Assembly (NCBI RefSeq): GCF_018982885.2
Contig: NZ_CP081848.1
Span: 434,001 to 498,000, forward strand
Direction: 5' to 3'
DNA length: 64,000 nt
Source: Polymorphobacter megasporae
GTDB taxonomy: Bacteria > Pseudomonadota > Alphaproteobacteria > Sphingomonadales > Sphingomonadaceae
The notes under the pieces are model-generated. The model was given only the letters and a program-made list of their open reading frames with translations. It was not told the DNA's origin and made no database searches. Shown here piece after piece: positions 56,115-64,000 of this stretch. Numbering within the stretch: position 1 is the first letter of the stretch; the number at the start of each line of letters is the position of its first letter. Position numbers and translations under genes: made by a program.

Positions 56115-57112
56115 GCTCCGAGCGGGGTTCCCCAGACCTCTGGCCCCGACCATATCTCGCCGTTGGCGTAGACAACGCTGGGGCTGACGTCTTCGGCGAG
56201 GAAGGTCGGGCCGTCGAGGTCGACGAGGTCGGTGACTTGCCCGAGGACGAAGCCAGGCGCGGTGGCAAGGCTTGTACCGACCATTGTCCCCACCATCACG
56301 GCAAGGCCGAGCCGACGCGCCTCGGCCGCCATGAGCAGCCCTTCGGTCAGGCCGCCGCACTTGTCGAGTTTGATATTGACAACATTAAACCTGCCGACCG
56401 CTCCGGCGACATCGGCAAGACTGCAGATGCTCTCGTCGCCCGCCAGCGGGATCGGAGAATTGAACCACTCCAGCTCGGCGTCGTGGCCGCGTGCAAGCGG
56501 CTGCTCGACGAGGCTGACGCCGTTGTCGACGAGGCCCGGCAGGAGCGCGTCGAGGCTGGCGCGGGTAAACCCCTGGTTGCCGTCGACGCCGAGCCAAGCG
56601 TCGGGCCGGGCCGCGCGGATCGCGATCACCCGGGCAAGGTCGAGATCGACATCGCCTGTCAGCTTTACCTTGATGGACTTGGCCTGAACGTAGGCGACTG
56701 ACATCGCCGCCATCGCCTCGGGGGTGTCGGCCCCGATGGTGAAAGTTGTGCGGAGCGCCCGCGGCGCGGCGAGCCCGGCGAGTGCCCATACCGGTGTCCG
56801 CGCACGCGCCGCCTCGAGCTCCCACAACGCGCAGTCCACGGCGTTCCGCGCGCCGCCCGGCGGAAGGATGGTCCGCAATTCCTCACGCGAAGTGACCGCC
56901 TCTAGTTCGCGGCGGTTCTCCTCGAGCGTGGCGATGATCGTGTCGACCGTATCGTCGAGGAAGAATACTCCTGACGCCTCGCCGCGACCGGTACGGCCGT
57001 TTTCGCGTAACGTGACGGTGACGATCGGCGAGGTTTCGAAGATGTGCCCGGCGATGCGGAACGGAGCCTTGAGCCTGAGATCGGACCGATGGATTTCGAG
57101 GGTGATCGCCAT
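56111..57112 (-). CDS. dgcA: DgcA/dipeptide-epimerase-like enolase-superfamily enzyme
   Basis: This 333-residue enolase-superfamily protein of the muconate-lactonising/dipeptide-epimerase branch has KSIKVKL (KxK base), LGVDGNQGFT (metal Asp), LVEQPLARG (metal Glu), AGDESICS (metal Asp) and NIKLDKCGG (second catalytic Lys). All catalytic positions are present. Close relatives are L-Ala-D/L-Glu epimerases and N-acetyl-D-Glu racemase DgcA. Which applies here is uncertain: the nearby DgcN-like gene favours DgcA, and the peptide transporter favours dipeptide epimerase. It overlaps the upstream hydrolase gene (TGATG). Confidence 0.82.
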   Translation of the reverse strand: MAITLEIHRSDLRLKAPFRIAGHIFETSPIVTVTLRENGRTGRGEASGVFFLDDTVDTIIATLEENRRELEAVTSREELRTILPPGGARNAVDCALWELEAARARTPVWALAGLAAPRALRTTFTIGADTPEAMAAMSVAYVQAKSIKVKLTGDVDLDLARVIAIRAARPDAWLGVDGNQGFTRASLDALLPGLVDNGVSLVEQPLARGHDAELEWFNSPIPLAGDESICSLADVAGAVGRFNVVNIKLDKCGGLTEGLLMAAEARRLGLAVMVGTMVGTSLATAPGFVLGQVTDLVDLDGPTFLAEDVSPSVVYANGEIWSGPEVWGTPLGA

Positions 57113-59136
57113 CAGTAGTGAACCGATGGCGTCATCAAGTTGAACGTGGCGGCCACATAGACAACCAAGACCGCCGACGCGAACACGAGGAGGTTCCACA
57201 CCTTACGCGTCCAAGGCCGGCCGCCTGCGATGGTCAGCCACAGATGCAAGCCGCTGGCGAGGACCGCGCCGACGAAGACGACGGCACCGGAGATCTCTAG
57301 CGTCAGAACTAACCAATCGAGGCCGCCAGCCAGCGCGTCCGGGCTGCCAGTCATAATCGTCACGGCCACCCCCCACGCGGCAACGACCGCGACATCGAGA
57401 CCGGCAAGCAGCCGTGTCGCGCGATGCGCATGCAGTGCGGGGCCGGCAAGCTGCTGCATCGCCTTATACCGCCGTCTAACCAGCGCTGCGATCGGCCAAT
57501 GAAGGAAGGTCAGCAGCAGGATGCCAAGCGAAACGCCCAGCGCTGGAAGGATCCACGACGCCGATTTGCCGGTGGGAACACGGTCGAACACCTCGAATGG
57601 CGAGGCGAAGTCGTAGCTCCACCGAACCGGCTTGCCGCCGACGACTTGAGCCGCGAGCCTATCGTGGCCATTCGCGTCACGCCATACGTATGGTGCGATT
57701 TCGACCCAGTCACGCGGTCGACCGCCGGCGCCGACAATAGATGGTACCACCAGCTCGCCCTTTGGGCCGACGTTCACAGTCGCCTGAGTCAGGAGGTACA
57801 GGGACGACAGGAAGGACGTCTCGGCTCGGCGGCTGGCCCACCATGTTCCCGCCATCGCTCGTGCGTGAGAGGTCGACGTCGCAGCGTCGACCTTACCGTC
57901 GGGCGTGGCGACATTGGGAAAGTAGCGGTCCGCGAAATCCTGGAACAGCGCCCCTCGCAGCGTTCCGGCGGCGCCCGCCTTGCCGGGGCTATTAAACGAA
58001 ACGTAGAACCCGACGCCTTCCCGAAGGAAAAGGTGAAGCGAGGTGTGGAAGGCTTCGAGATCGCCAAGATGCCCCACGATCTCCCGACCGTTGAGGTTGG
58101 TTTCGAAGAAGCCGAGTTCCATCCGGCTGAGCGGCGGAATGAGCGACCGCGGGTTCACCTTGCCCAACGGACTGGCATGCATCATTGCGGCAGTCGCCGG
58201 CTGCAGGATGCGATGTCCGTCGAGCTCGCCGCCGTTCAACTGGGCCAGCATGAACCGCGCCATGTCGACGCCCGACGAGGAGCCCTCGCCTGCAGGGCCC
58301 GGGCCTACGTACTCGAAGCCAGGCGACGGCTTGCCGGGCTTGGGATATCCAATGGCCATGTCGCCTGCGATCGATGCAGGGAGCGGCTCGTGGAAAGTCG
58401 AGTGGCGCATATCGAGCGGCGCGAAGATGTGCTTGTCGAGATAGTCCTCGATCTTCTCTCCCGACACGCGCTCCACGATGTATGCAGCCAGGGCGGTCCC
58501 CCAATTGGAGTACGCCGGAGTTGTTCCGCTTGCGAATATCCTCTTCGGTATCCACCGTCGCAAGTAGTCTCCTAGCGGCTGATTGAATTTGGGGTCGAAG
58601 TAGACGATCCCCTTTGCGGTTTCCTCGAAACCGCCGGTGTGGGTCATGAGCTGGCGCATCGTCACCGGGCCGTCGGACCGCGGCGGCAGCTTGAAATCGA
58701 GATAGGTGTTGACGTCGGCGTCGAGGTTGAGCCGACCCGCCTCGACCTGCTGCATAACGGCGGTCCAGGTGAACAGTTTCGACACCGAGCCGGGGCGGAA
58801 CAGCGTCCGTTCGGGATCGACCGGGGTCCGCTTGTCTCGGTCGGCGTAGCCGAAGCCGCGCGCGGTAAGGATCCTTCCGTCGGCGACGATGGTGACCACG
58901 GCTCCCGGTATGTCGCCGGTGTGGAGCGCATACGGCATGTATCCGTCGAGCCATGCGTCGACGTCGGATTTGGTCAGCGCGTGCGCGGGACTTCCGGGCG
59001 GCACGTCGCGTGCGGGCAGCACGGTCGTGCTGGCGGCCGGCGGCGTCAGGCTCGGCCCCACACTCGCCCTGTCCTGAGCCTGTGTGGTCGCTGCCACCAA
59101 GGCGACAAGTCCGAAGATCCACGCAGCTCGTTGCAT
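57112..59136 (-). CDS. Membrane-anchored serine hydrolase (beta-lactamase fold)
   Basis: This 674-residue protein has a signal peptide and a class C-type domain (residues 50-400) with PGSVSKLFT (SxxK), YSNWG (YxN) and GHLGDLEAF (HxG). A linker follows, and a C-terminal block of about five membrane helices (from WILPALGVSLGILLLTF). This membrane-tethered form places the hydrolase on the outer face of the inner membrane. It may trim D-amino-acid-containing peptides before transport. ATG at 59136 is chosen over a GTG one codon earlier. The purine-rich GGGGAG before it is a good ribosome site. It is first gene of the operon. Confidence 0.85.
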   Translation of the reverse strand: MQRAAWIFGLVALVAATTQAQDRASVGPSLTPPAASTTVLPARDVPPGSPAHALTKSDVDAWLDGYMPYALHTGDIPGAVVTIVADGRILTARGFGYADRDKRTPVDPERTLFRPGSVSKLFTWTAVMQQVEAGRLNLDADVNTYLDFKLPPRSDGPVTMRQLMTHTGGFEETAKGIVYFDPKFNQPLGDYLRRWIPKRIFASGTTPAYSNWGTALAAYIVERVSGEKIEDYLDKHIFAPLDMRHSTFHEPLPASIAGDMAIGYPKPGKPSPGFEYVGPGPAGEGSSSGVDMARFMLAQLNGGELDGHRILQPATAAMMHASPLGKVNPRSLIPPLSRMELGFFETNLNGREIVGHLGDLEAFHTSLHLFLREGVGFYVSFNSPGKAGAAGTLRGALFQDFADRYFPNVATPDGKVDAATSTSHARAMAGTWWASRRAETSFLSSLYLLTQATVNVGPKGELVVPSIVGAGGRPRDWVEIAPYVWRDANGHDRLAAQVVGGKPVRWSYDFASPFEVFDRVPTGKSASWILPALGVSLGILLLTFLHWPIAALVRRRYKAMQQLAGPALHAHRATRLLAGLDVAVVAAWGVAVTIMTGSPDALAGGLDWLVLTLEISGAVVFVGAVLASGLHLWLTIAGGRPWTRKVWNLLVFASAVLVVYVAATFNLMTPSVHY

Positions 59137-59198
59137 CACCCACTCCCCACCCCGGATTGCCTCCGACCGTTCGAATCGATACCTTCAGCAAAGATGAT

Positions 59199-59226
59199 CC
59201 GATTGGGATGATGTTATCCCGATTGG
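59199..59226. promoter_or_regulatory. Candidate operator between the divergent peptide-cluster genes
   Basis: CCGATTGG occurs at 59199-59206 and again at 59219-59226, exactly 20 bases apart (two helical turns). An inverted repeat GGGAT (59205-59209) and ATCCC (59216-59220) lies between. The region separates the start of the seven-gene minus operon (59136) from the XRE-cupin regulator (59229-59244). It is a likely binding site for that regulator, controlling both directions. Confidence 0.55.
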
Positions 59227-59243
59227 AGATGACGTCAACCGTT

Positions 59244-59915
59244 ATGGGAGTGTCCGACGTGACTACCACAAGTCCGACCCTCGGGGCCCTTTTGCGGGCT
59301 TTTCGCTTCCGCAAGGACTGGACGCTGAAGGAAATGAGCACGGCTTGCGGAATACCGCTTTCGACGCTTTCCAAGATCGAGCACGATCGACTGACGCTAA
59401 CTTATGACAAGCTACAGGTTCTGAGCCGCCGCTTGGGTATGCGCATGTCGGAATTGTTCGCCGAGACCGACGACGACGCTCGGCAATCCGTGACCGCGCG
59501 TCGCAGCGTCGGCACGGTCGGCACTTCGATCCGAGTCGAAACGCCGAATTACGACTATTACTACTTGTGCACCGAACTGCGGAAGAAGCGTATGATACCG
59601 GTGCTCGCCAAGATCCGGGCCAAGAGCGCCGAGGAGTTCGGCGAGCTGGTTAAGCACGCTGGCGAGGAGTATATCTACGTTCTAAGAGGTAGAATCGTGG
59701 TCATTACCGAATTCTACGATCCAGTCGTGCTCGGGGAGGGTGAATCCATCTACATCGATTCGACCATGGGCCATGGTTATCTAGTCGCCGACGGTTGCGA
59801 AGAGGCGGAGACGATCGGCGTGATGTCGAGCGCCGACGAGGAGTTGACGTCGGCTCTGATGGCGTTGCACGGCGACAGAAGCGACGTTGGTCCGATACAG
59901 CGGTTGAAGCGATGA
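59244..59915 (+). CDS. XRE-cupin transcriptional regulator
   Basis: This roughly 223-residue regulator has an N-terminal XRE helix-turn-helix (LGALLRAFRFRKDWTLKEMS, then IPLSTLSKIEHDRLTLTYDK) and a C-terminal small cupin (HAGEEYIYVLRGRIVVITEF, then LGEGESIYIDSTMGHGYLV). The cupin would sense a small ligand, perhaps an amino acid or peptide. Divergent orientation from the seven-gene operon and the repeat between them suggest it is the local regulator. The start may be the ATG at 59229, since neither has a perfectly spaced ribosome site. Confidence 0.87.
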   Translation: MGVSDVTTTSPTLGALLRAFRFRKDWTLKEMSTACGIPLSTLSKIEHDRLTLTYDKLQVLSRRLGMRMSELFAETDDDARQSVTARRSVGTVGTSIRVETPNYDYYYLCTELRKKRMIPVLAKIRAKSAEEFGELVKHAGEEYIYVLRGRIVVITEFYDPVVLGEGESIYIDSTMGHGYLVADGCEEAETIGVMSSADEELTSALMALHGDRSDVGPIQRLKR

Positions 59916-60117
59916 GGCGATCGCGCCACATTCGGCATATGATGCCCTTGGCCAATGACGGCACGATCGTTCGACCAGAGGTCCTCGTCGCTGCAATGGT
60001 AGACTGTTGGTGAGACGGCTCGTTGCCTTGCCCCAGGAGCATCTGTCTCATGTCGTTCCCTATACGCTTCGCACGGTCGCAGCGGAGTGTCCGTTGTCGC
60101 AGCGACGTCAGCAGACC

Positions 60118-61407
60118 ATGAAGTTCGCAGTCAGGTTTGCCGCCCTCGGGATCGCCGCGGCAATGAGCGCTACCACCCTCCAAGCCGCGGCGTCGACTGC
60201 GGAGGCACGGGTAGCGGCGGTGCTCAAGTCCACTCCGTTGATCGATGGCCACAACGACTGGGCCGAGGCGCTTCGGGAGCGTGAGGGCGACGGACGTTGG
60301 ATGCTGGACCTGCGGGCCGGACTCGATACCAAACCAGTGCCGTACAATACCGACATCGTTCGCCTGCGCCGCGGCCACGTCGGCGGCCAATTCTGGTCGG
60401 TGTTCGTCTCGGCCGACCTGCCTGGACCCGAGCAGGTCAAGGAAACGCTCGAGCAGATCGACCTCGTCCACGTATTCGTTGCACGATATCCGCAGGATTT
60501 CGCGCTCGCCCGAACCGCCGCCGACATCCGCCGCATTCATCGCGAGGGGCGGATCGCGTCGTTGATCGGCGTCGAGGGTGGTGGTCAAATTGATGCCAGC
60601 CTCGCGGTGCTTCGCAGCTATCACGACCTCGGTGCAGGCTATCTCACGCTCACTCATGTCAAGAACATCGCGTGGGCCGACTCGGCGACCGATGATCCGA
60701 GGCACGTTAGCCTAACGCCATTCGGCCAAGCGGTCATATCCGAACTCAATCGCTTAGGCATGCTGGTCGACCTCAGCCACGTCAGCGAAGCGACGATGCG
60801 CGCAGCGCTGGCTGTATCCAAGGCACCGGTGATCTTCTCCCATTCGAGCGCGCGTCTACTCGACGACCATCCGCGCAACGTGTCCGACGACGTTCTCAGG
60901 CTGGTTACAACAAACGGCGGGGTCGTGATGGTCAACTTTGCACGCGTCTACATATCGGACGCCTACCGCCTTTGGTCGGCCGAAGAAGCCGCAGAGCGCG
61001 CTCGGCTCAATGCCCCACCGTACTCCGGCCTGTTCGTCGGCCAACCGGAGAAGGCCGCGACGGCGCTGGTTGGCTGGGAAGCGACGCACCCGGCTCCGGT
61101 CGTCACCCTTTCCATGGTCGCCGACCACATCGAACACATCGCCAAGGTTGCCGGCGTCGATCATGTCGGTTTGGGCAGCGACTTCGACGGCGTCGGCAAT
61201 GCACTTCCAGACGGACTCGGCGGCGTCGACACCTATCCCGCTCTGCTCGTGGAGCTGGCGCGCCGCGGCTGGAGCGACGCCGACCTCGCCAAGGTTGCCG
61301 GCGGGAACATACTGCGGGTGATGACGGCAGCCGAAGGCGTCGCGCTGACAATGGCAAATACACCGGCCGGCTCGGCGACGCTCGCGGCAGACAGCGCATC
61401 GAAGTGA
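60118..61407 (+). CDS. Secreted M19-family membrane dipeptidase
   Basis: This 429-residue protein has a signal peptide (ALGIAAAMSATTLQAAA). M19 metal ligands are visible: DGHND (HxD), GVEGGGQ (bridging Glu), DLSHVS (His), IFSHSSAR (His) and GSDFDG (Asp). M19 dipeptidases hydrolyse dipeptides, often accepting a D-residue at the second position. A periplasmic location would let it act on the same pool as the serine hydrolases. It follows the regulator by about 200 bases on the same strand. The start at 60118 is chosen over a longer frame from 60007 because the signal begins there. Confidence 0.9.
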   Translation: MKFAVRFAALGIAAAMSATTLQAAASTAEARVAAVLKSTPLIDGHNDWAEALREREGDGRWMLDLRAGLDTKPVPYNTDIVRLRRGHVGGQFWSVFVSADLPGPEQVKETLEQIDLVHVFVARYPQDFALARTAADIRRIHREGRIASLIGVEGGGQIDASLAVLRSYHDLGAGYLTLTHVKNIAWADSATDDPRHVSLTPFGQAVISELNRLGMLVDLSHVSEATMRAALAVSKAPVIFSHSSARLLDDHPRNVSDDVLRLVTTNGGVVMVNFARVYISDAYRLWSAEEAAERARLNAPPYSGLFVGQPEKAATALVGWEATHPAPVVTLSMVADHIEHIAKVAGVDHVGLGSDFDGVGNALPDGLGGVDTYPALLVELARRGWSDADLAKVAGGNILRVMTAAEGVALTMANTPAGSATLAADSASK

Positions 61408-62029
61408 GCCCGGGTTTACGGTAGCTCGCGCCACGGGATCGGCGTGCCAACAGCTCGGAGTGATCGCTTGGCTTGGCCCATTGATGTACAGCCGCGTCGT
61501 ATCTTCCGCTGCGAATGAATGAAGCTGCCGGCGGTGGAAGTCGCAAGCGCTCCACCGCAATACGCCGATGTTTCGAATGACGGAGAACTACGCCTGACCA
61601 CAAGGCGATGCACGCAGACGAGCCTACACCAATTGAAAGCCGAGGTAGGGGTTCGGCATCATCGTACCACTGTCGTGACCGTCGCGCCGAGGCCGGCACG
61701 TTCCATGGCAATGGCGGATCGTCCATCAAACGACCGTATCCGTCACATCCGCATTTCAAGTTTGTCCGTCTAGCTCGGGATAACGGACTGATCCGATGGC
61801 GATTAGGCTCTTTCCATATCGTACTCACGCCGTCCGCCGAGCGTCGGCCATCCAACCAGTAAAAGATTAATATACCAAGTTGCATAAAAAGACCTGATAG
61901 GAAGATAACTAACCACGGTTAATGTAAATTTACCAAATTATTTGGTGTCTATTATTCCGTGTTAATACTACAGCTCATTGATATCTGGTTGACCGATCGT
62001 AATCGCTATTTTGCATATGAGACTTCTTG
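61408..62029. other. No recognisable gene
   Basis: About 600 bases lie between the dipeptidase and the GGDEF-EAL gene. The last 160 bases (from 61860) are unusually AT-rich compared with the surroundings and probably hold the promoter of the next gene. Open frames on both strands lack recognisable domains. Confidence 0.45.
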
Positions 62030-63688
62030 ATGACATCTACCATTGATCTAGAAGAAACTGTCATAGCGCCGCAGCCACGAAGCGCCGCACTCCCGGAAAT
62101 GGCGACGGCGGTTCTTATCGTCGACGAAGATCGGCAGGTCGAATATGTCAACGCAAGCGCAAGGGAGCTGTTTCTGCCGGTCGAGCCTATTGGCTGCACG
62201 TTGACGGCCCTGTTCACCAGTTGTGGCGCGACTGGTGGGGATAGCGTCTTCGCATCAATCGATGACGGTGTCGAATTGGCACCGGTCAGGCTGCAGCTCA
62301 CCGACGACCGCCTGCTCGACTGCACGCTGCGGTCGTTATCGAGCGGCGGATTCGTCCTCAGCATGGATGATGTCACGACCTATGTTCGCAATGCCGAGAT
62401 GGCTGAGCGCGATGCATTGACCGGGTTGGCCAATCGTAAAGCGCTACGGGATCGCTTGGTGGAGCGGCTGGCCAACGTAGCGCAGACGGGTCAGGCAACG
62501 GCGTTGCTGTATATCGATCTCGATCGCTTCAAGGCGGTCAATGATACACTTGGACATCCGATCGGCGACACGCTGCTCCGGAAGGTAGCCGAGCGCTTTA
62601 AAAGCGCGACGCGCGATGGCGATATCGTGGCGCGCCTCGGCGGTGATGAATTTGCAGTTATTCAATCGGACACGCCGCAGCCAGCTGGTGCGCAAGCGCT
62701 CGCGACACGCTTGGTCGACCTAATTGGCCGAGCCTATGCGATCGACGGTCATCTCCTGCACATTGGAGCGAGTGTCGGCGTCGCGATCGCGCCAAACGAT
62801 GGTCGCGAGCCCGATGTATTGCTCAAGAACGCGGATCTTGCGCTTTACCGAGCCAAGGCAGAGGGCCGCGGCTGCTACCGCATGTTCGCGCCGGAGATGG
62901 CCGAACATCTGCCGGCGCGGCGAGCGCTGGAAACCGATCTTCGCCGGGCCTTGGCTCTCAAGCAGCTGCAGCTTTTGTATCAGCCACAGTATAATCTTGC
63001 CTCGAAGGTGATCGTCGGCTTCGAAGCGCTCATCAGATGGCACCATCCGACACGCGGCGTCGTTCCGCCCGAGGAGTTCGTTCCGCTCGCCGAAGAGATC
63101 GGCATCATTGGAGCAATCGGAGAATGGGTGCTTCGTACGGCGTGCAAGCAAGCCGCCGCGTGGTCGGTGCCGGTAACGATTGCCGTCAACCTTTCGCCGG
63201 TGCAATTTCGCGGTGGTAGGCTTGCCGAAACGGTGACCTCGGCTCTGGCCCAATCACAGCTTCACGCGCGGCGCTTGGAACTTGAGATCACGGAGGGCGC
63301 GCTGCTCAACGACACCAGTGATGTCCTGAAAACGCTCAACAAGATACGAGAGGTTGGCGTCGCAGTGACGATGGACGATTTCGGGACCGGATACTCATCA
63401 CTCGGTTACCTTCAGAAATTTCCGTTCGATAAAATCAAGATCGACCAGTGCTTCGTCCGCGATATCGATTCTAACGTCGAACGCGAGGCGATCTTCCGTG
63501 CCGTCACCGGCCTTGCCTCGGCGCTTCGCATGAAGACGATTGCGGAAGGCGTCGAGACCGAGGCCGAGCTTGCCTGCGTCCACGCTGCGGGGTGCGACGA
63601 AGTGCAAGGTTATCTGACCGGTCGCCCGCTATCGGCAGAAGCTACGGTGGCGCTCCTCGAGCGCGCATGCTCAGCGGAAGCTGCGTAA
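62030..63688 (+). CDS. GGDEF-EAL c-di-GMP turnover protein
   Basis: This 552-residue protein has a PAS-like sensor at residues 1-120 (ATAVLIVDEDRQVEYVNASA). A GGDEF domain follows at 125-285 (ALTGLANRKALRDRL, ARLGGDEFAVIQSD), then an EAL domain at 300-550 (GFEALIRWHHP, VNLSPVQFR, TMDDFGTGYSSLGYL). Both catalytic motifs look intact, so it could make or degrade cyclic di-GMP, with the EAL often dominant in such hybrids. No membrane helix is seen. ATG at 62030 follows a TTG one codon earlier. It is followed after 11 bases by a BLUF gene. Confidence 0.93.
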   Translation: MTSTIDLEETVIAPQPRSAALPEMATAVLIVDEDRQVEYVNASARELFLPVEPIGCTLTALFTSCGATGGDSVFASIDDGVELAPVRLQLTDDRLLDCTLRSLSSGGFVLSMDDVTTYVRNAEMAERDALTGLANRKALRDRLVERLANVAQTGQATALLYIDLDRFKAVNDTLGHPIGDTLLRKVAERFKSATRDGDIVARLGGDEFAVIQSDTPQPAGAQALATRLVDLIGRAYAIDGHLLHIGASVGVAIAPNDGREPDVLLKNADLALYRAKAEGRGCYRMFAPEMAEHLPARRALETDLRRALALKQLQLLYQPQYNLASKVIVGFEALIRWHHPTRGVVPPEEFVPLAEEIGIIGAIGEWVLRTACKQAAAWSVPVTIAVNLSPVQFRGGRLAETVTSALAQSQLHARRLELEITEGALLNDTSDVLKTLNKIREVGVAVTMDDFGTGYSSLGYLQKFPFDKIKIDQCFVRDIDSNVEREAIFRAVTGLASALRMKTIAEGVETEAELACVHAAGCDEVQGYLTGRPLSAEATVALLERACSAEAA

Positions 63689-63699
63689 GGAGACATGTC

Positions 63700-64000
63700 A
63701 TGTCCGACGATCTTTATCGCCTGGTCTATTATAGCCACAATGCCGTGACCGGCGATGCGGACACGGTGGCGACGGCGATAACCTCGATCTTGGCGAAGAG
63801 TCAGGTCAATAATCAGCGTGTCGGCGTTACCGGCGCGCTGATGTTTAACTCGGGTTGCTTCGCCCAGGTGCTCGAAGGTCCGCGCTCTGCTGTCGAGGAG
63901 GTGTTCGAGCGCATCCAGCAGGATGACCGTCACGGCGACGTTTCGCTACTTGCATTCGATCCGGTGCCCACCAGAGCATTCGAGGATTGGTCGATGGGCT
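63700..64000 (+). CDS. BLUF-domain blue-light sensor (3' end cut by window)
   Basis: The first 100 residues match the BLUF flavin photoreceptor fold. RLVYYSHNAV carries the conserved Tyr region, VNNQRVGVTGALMFNSGCFA the Asn and flavin pocket, and FAQVLEGPRSAVEEVFERI the conserved Gln. FEDWSMG carries the late Trp. It absorbs blue light through bound FAD and usually signals to a partner. Start choice: ATG at 63700 lies 7 bases after AAGGAGA. The 11-base gap after the GGDEF-EAL gene suggests one operon. The C-terminus is outside the window. Confidence 0.9.
   Translation, partial: MSDDLYRLVYYSHNAVTGDADTVATAITSILAKSQVNNQRVGVTGALMFNSGCFAQVLEGPRSAVEEVFERIQQDDRHGDVSLLAFDPVPTRAFEDWSMG

Noticed and set aside
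57424-58575. A 383-codon plus-strand frame across the serine hydrolase gene
   Set aside because: It is antisense to a hydrolase with SxxK, YxN and HxG motifs and is itself low-complexity.

Overview
The window looks like accessory DNA from a high-GC alphaproteobacterium, most likely a sphingomonad (order Sphingomonadales). The evidence is the codon and GC style, a TonB receptor feeding a catabolic operon, two matches to the alphaproteobacterial EcfG (general stress sigma factor) promoter, and the transposon families present. Genus and replicon are not proven. A broken parA and many insertion-sequence relics suggest a plasmid, megaplasmid or chromosomal island. No rRNA, convincing tRNA or CRISPR array was seen.

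Layout. 0-9.7 kb: a cut-off cNMP-binding/thioredoxin-reductase-like flavoprotein, IS3 and IS256 scraps, a PQQ-type beta-propeller protein, an IS481 relic, a 4,5-dihydroxyphthalate decarboxylase-like protein, a decayed serine resolvase, a Tat-exported polysaccharide deacetylase and a DoxX membrane protein. 10.1-14.4 kb: a tripartite drug-efflux operon (DHA2 pump, HlyD/EmrA adaptor, NodT-type outer-membrane lipoprotein). 15-17.7 kb: a carboxymuconolactone-decarboxylase-like protein and an exported metallo-beta-lactamase-fold lactonase-like protein. 17.8-21.3 kb: an IS21-family element with a 7-bp target duplication, sitting in an already decayed ketopantoate reductase gene. 21.4-29.5 kb: sugar epimerase-like protein, epoxide-hydrolase-like protein with TetR regulator, GNAT, a decayed second TetR-hydrolase pair, an MFS pump, a deleted SDR and a LysR regulator. 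29.6-31.2 kb: IS481 and transporter relics around a membrane protein. 31.3-35.3 kb: an envelope/stress module (Holin-X-like, DUF3618, DUF2382, OmpA, DUF2382-CsbD-like), with EcfG-like promoters before both of its gene groups and a clear terminator at its end. 35.6-40.5 kb: a parA pseudogene split by a complete IS66 element, with a second truncated IS66 against it. 40.9-48.3 kb: an Asp/Glu-racemase-like protein lacking its cysteines and a cluster of epoxide-hydrolase-like enzymes with a LysR regulator and a DMT exporter. 48.8-61.4 kb: the most coherent system in the window, described below. 62-64 kb: a GGDEF-EAL protein followed by a BLUF blue-light sensor that runs off the window.

The 48.8-61.4 kb block reads as a scavenging system for peptides, probably containing D-amino acids such as D-glutamate. 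Seven minus-strand genes are joined almost throughout by stop/start overlaps: membrane-anchored serine hydrolase, DgcA/dipeptide-epimerase-like enolase-superfamily enzyme, POT-family peptide transporter, TonB receptor, DgcN-like DUF1611 protein, YkvI-like transporter and a second serine hydrolase. An XRE-cupin regulator and a secreted M19 dipeptidase diverge from it. The shared intergenic region carries an inverted repeat inside a 20-bp-spaced direct repeat. The assigned functions rest on family knowledge. The pathway itself is inference.
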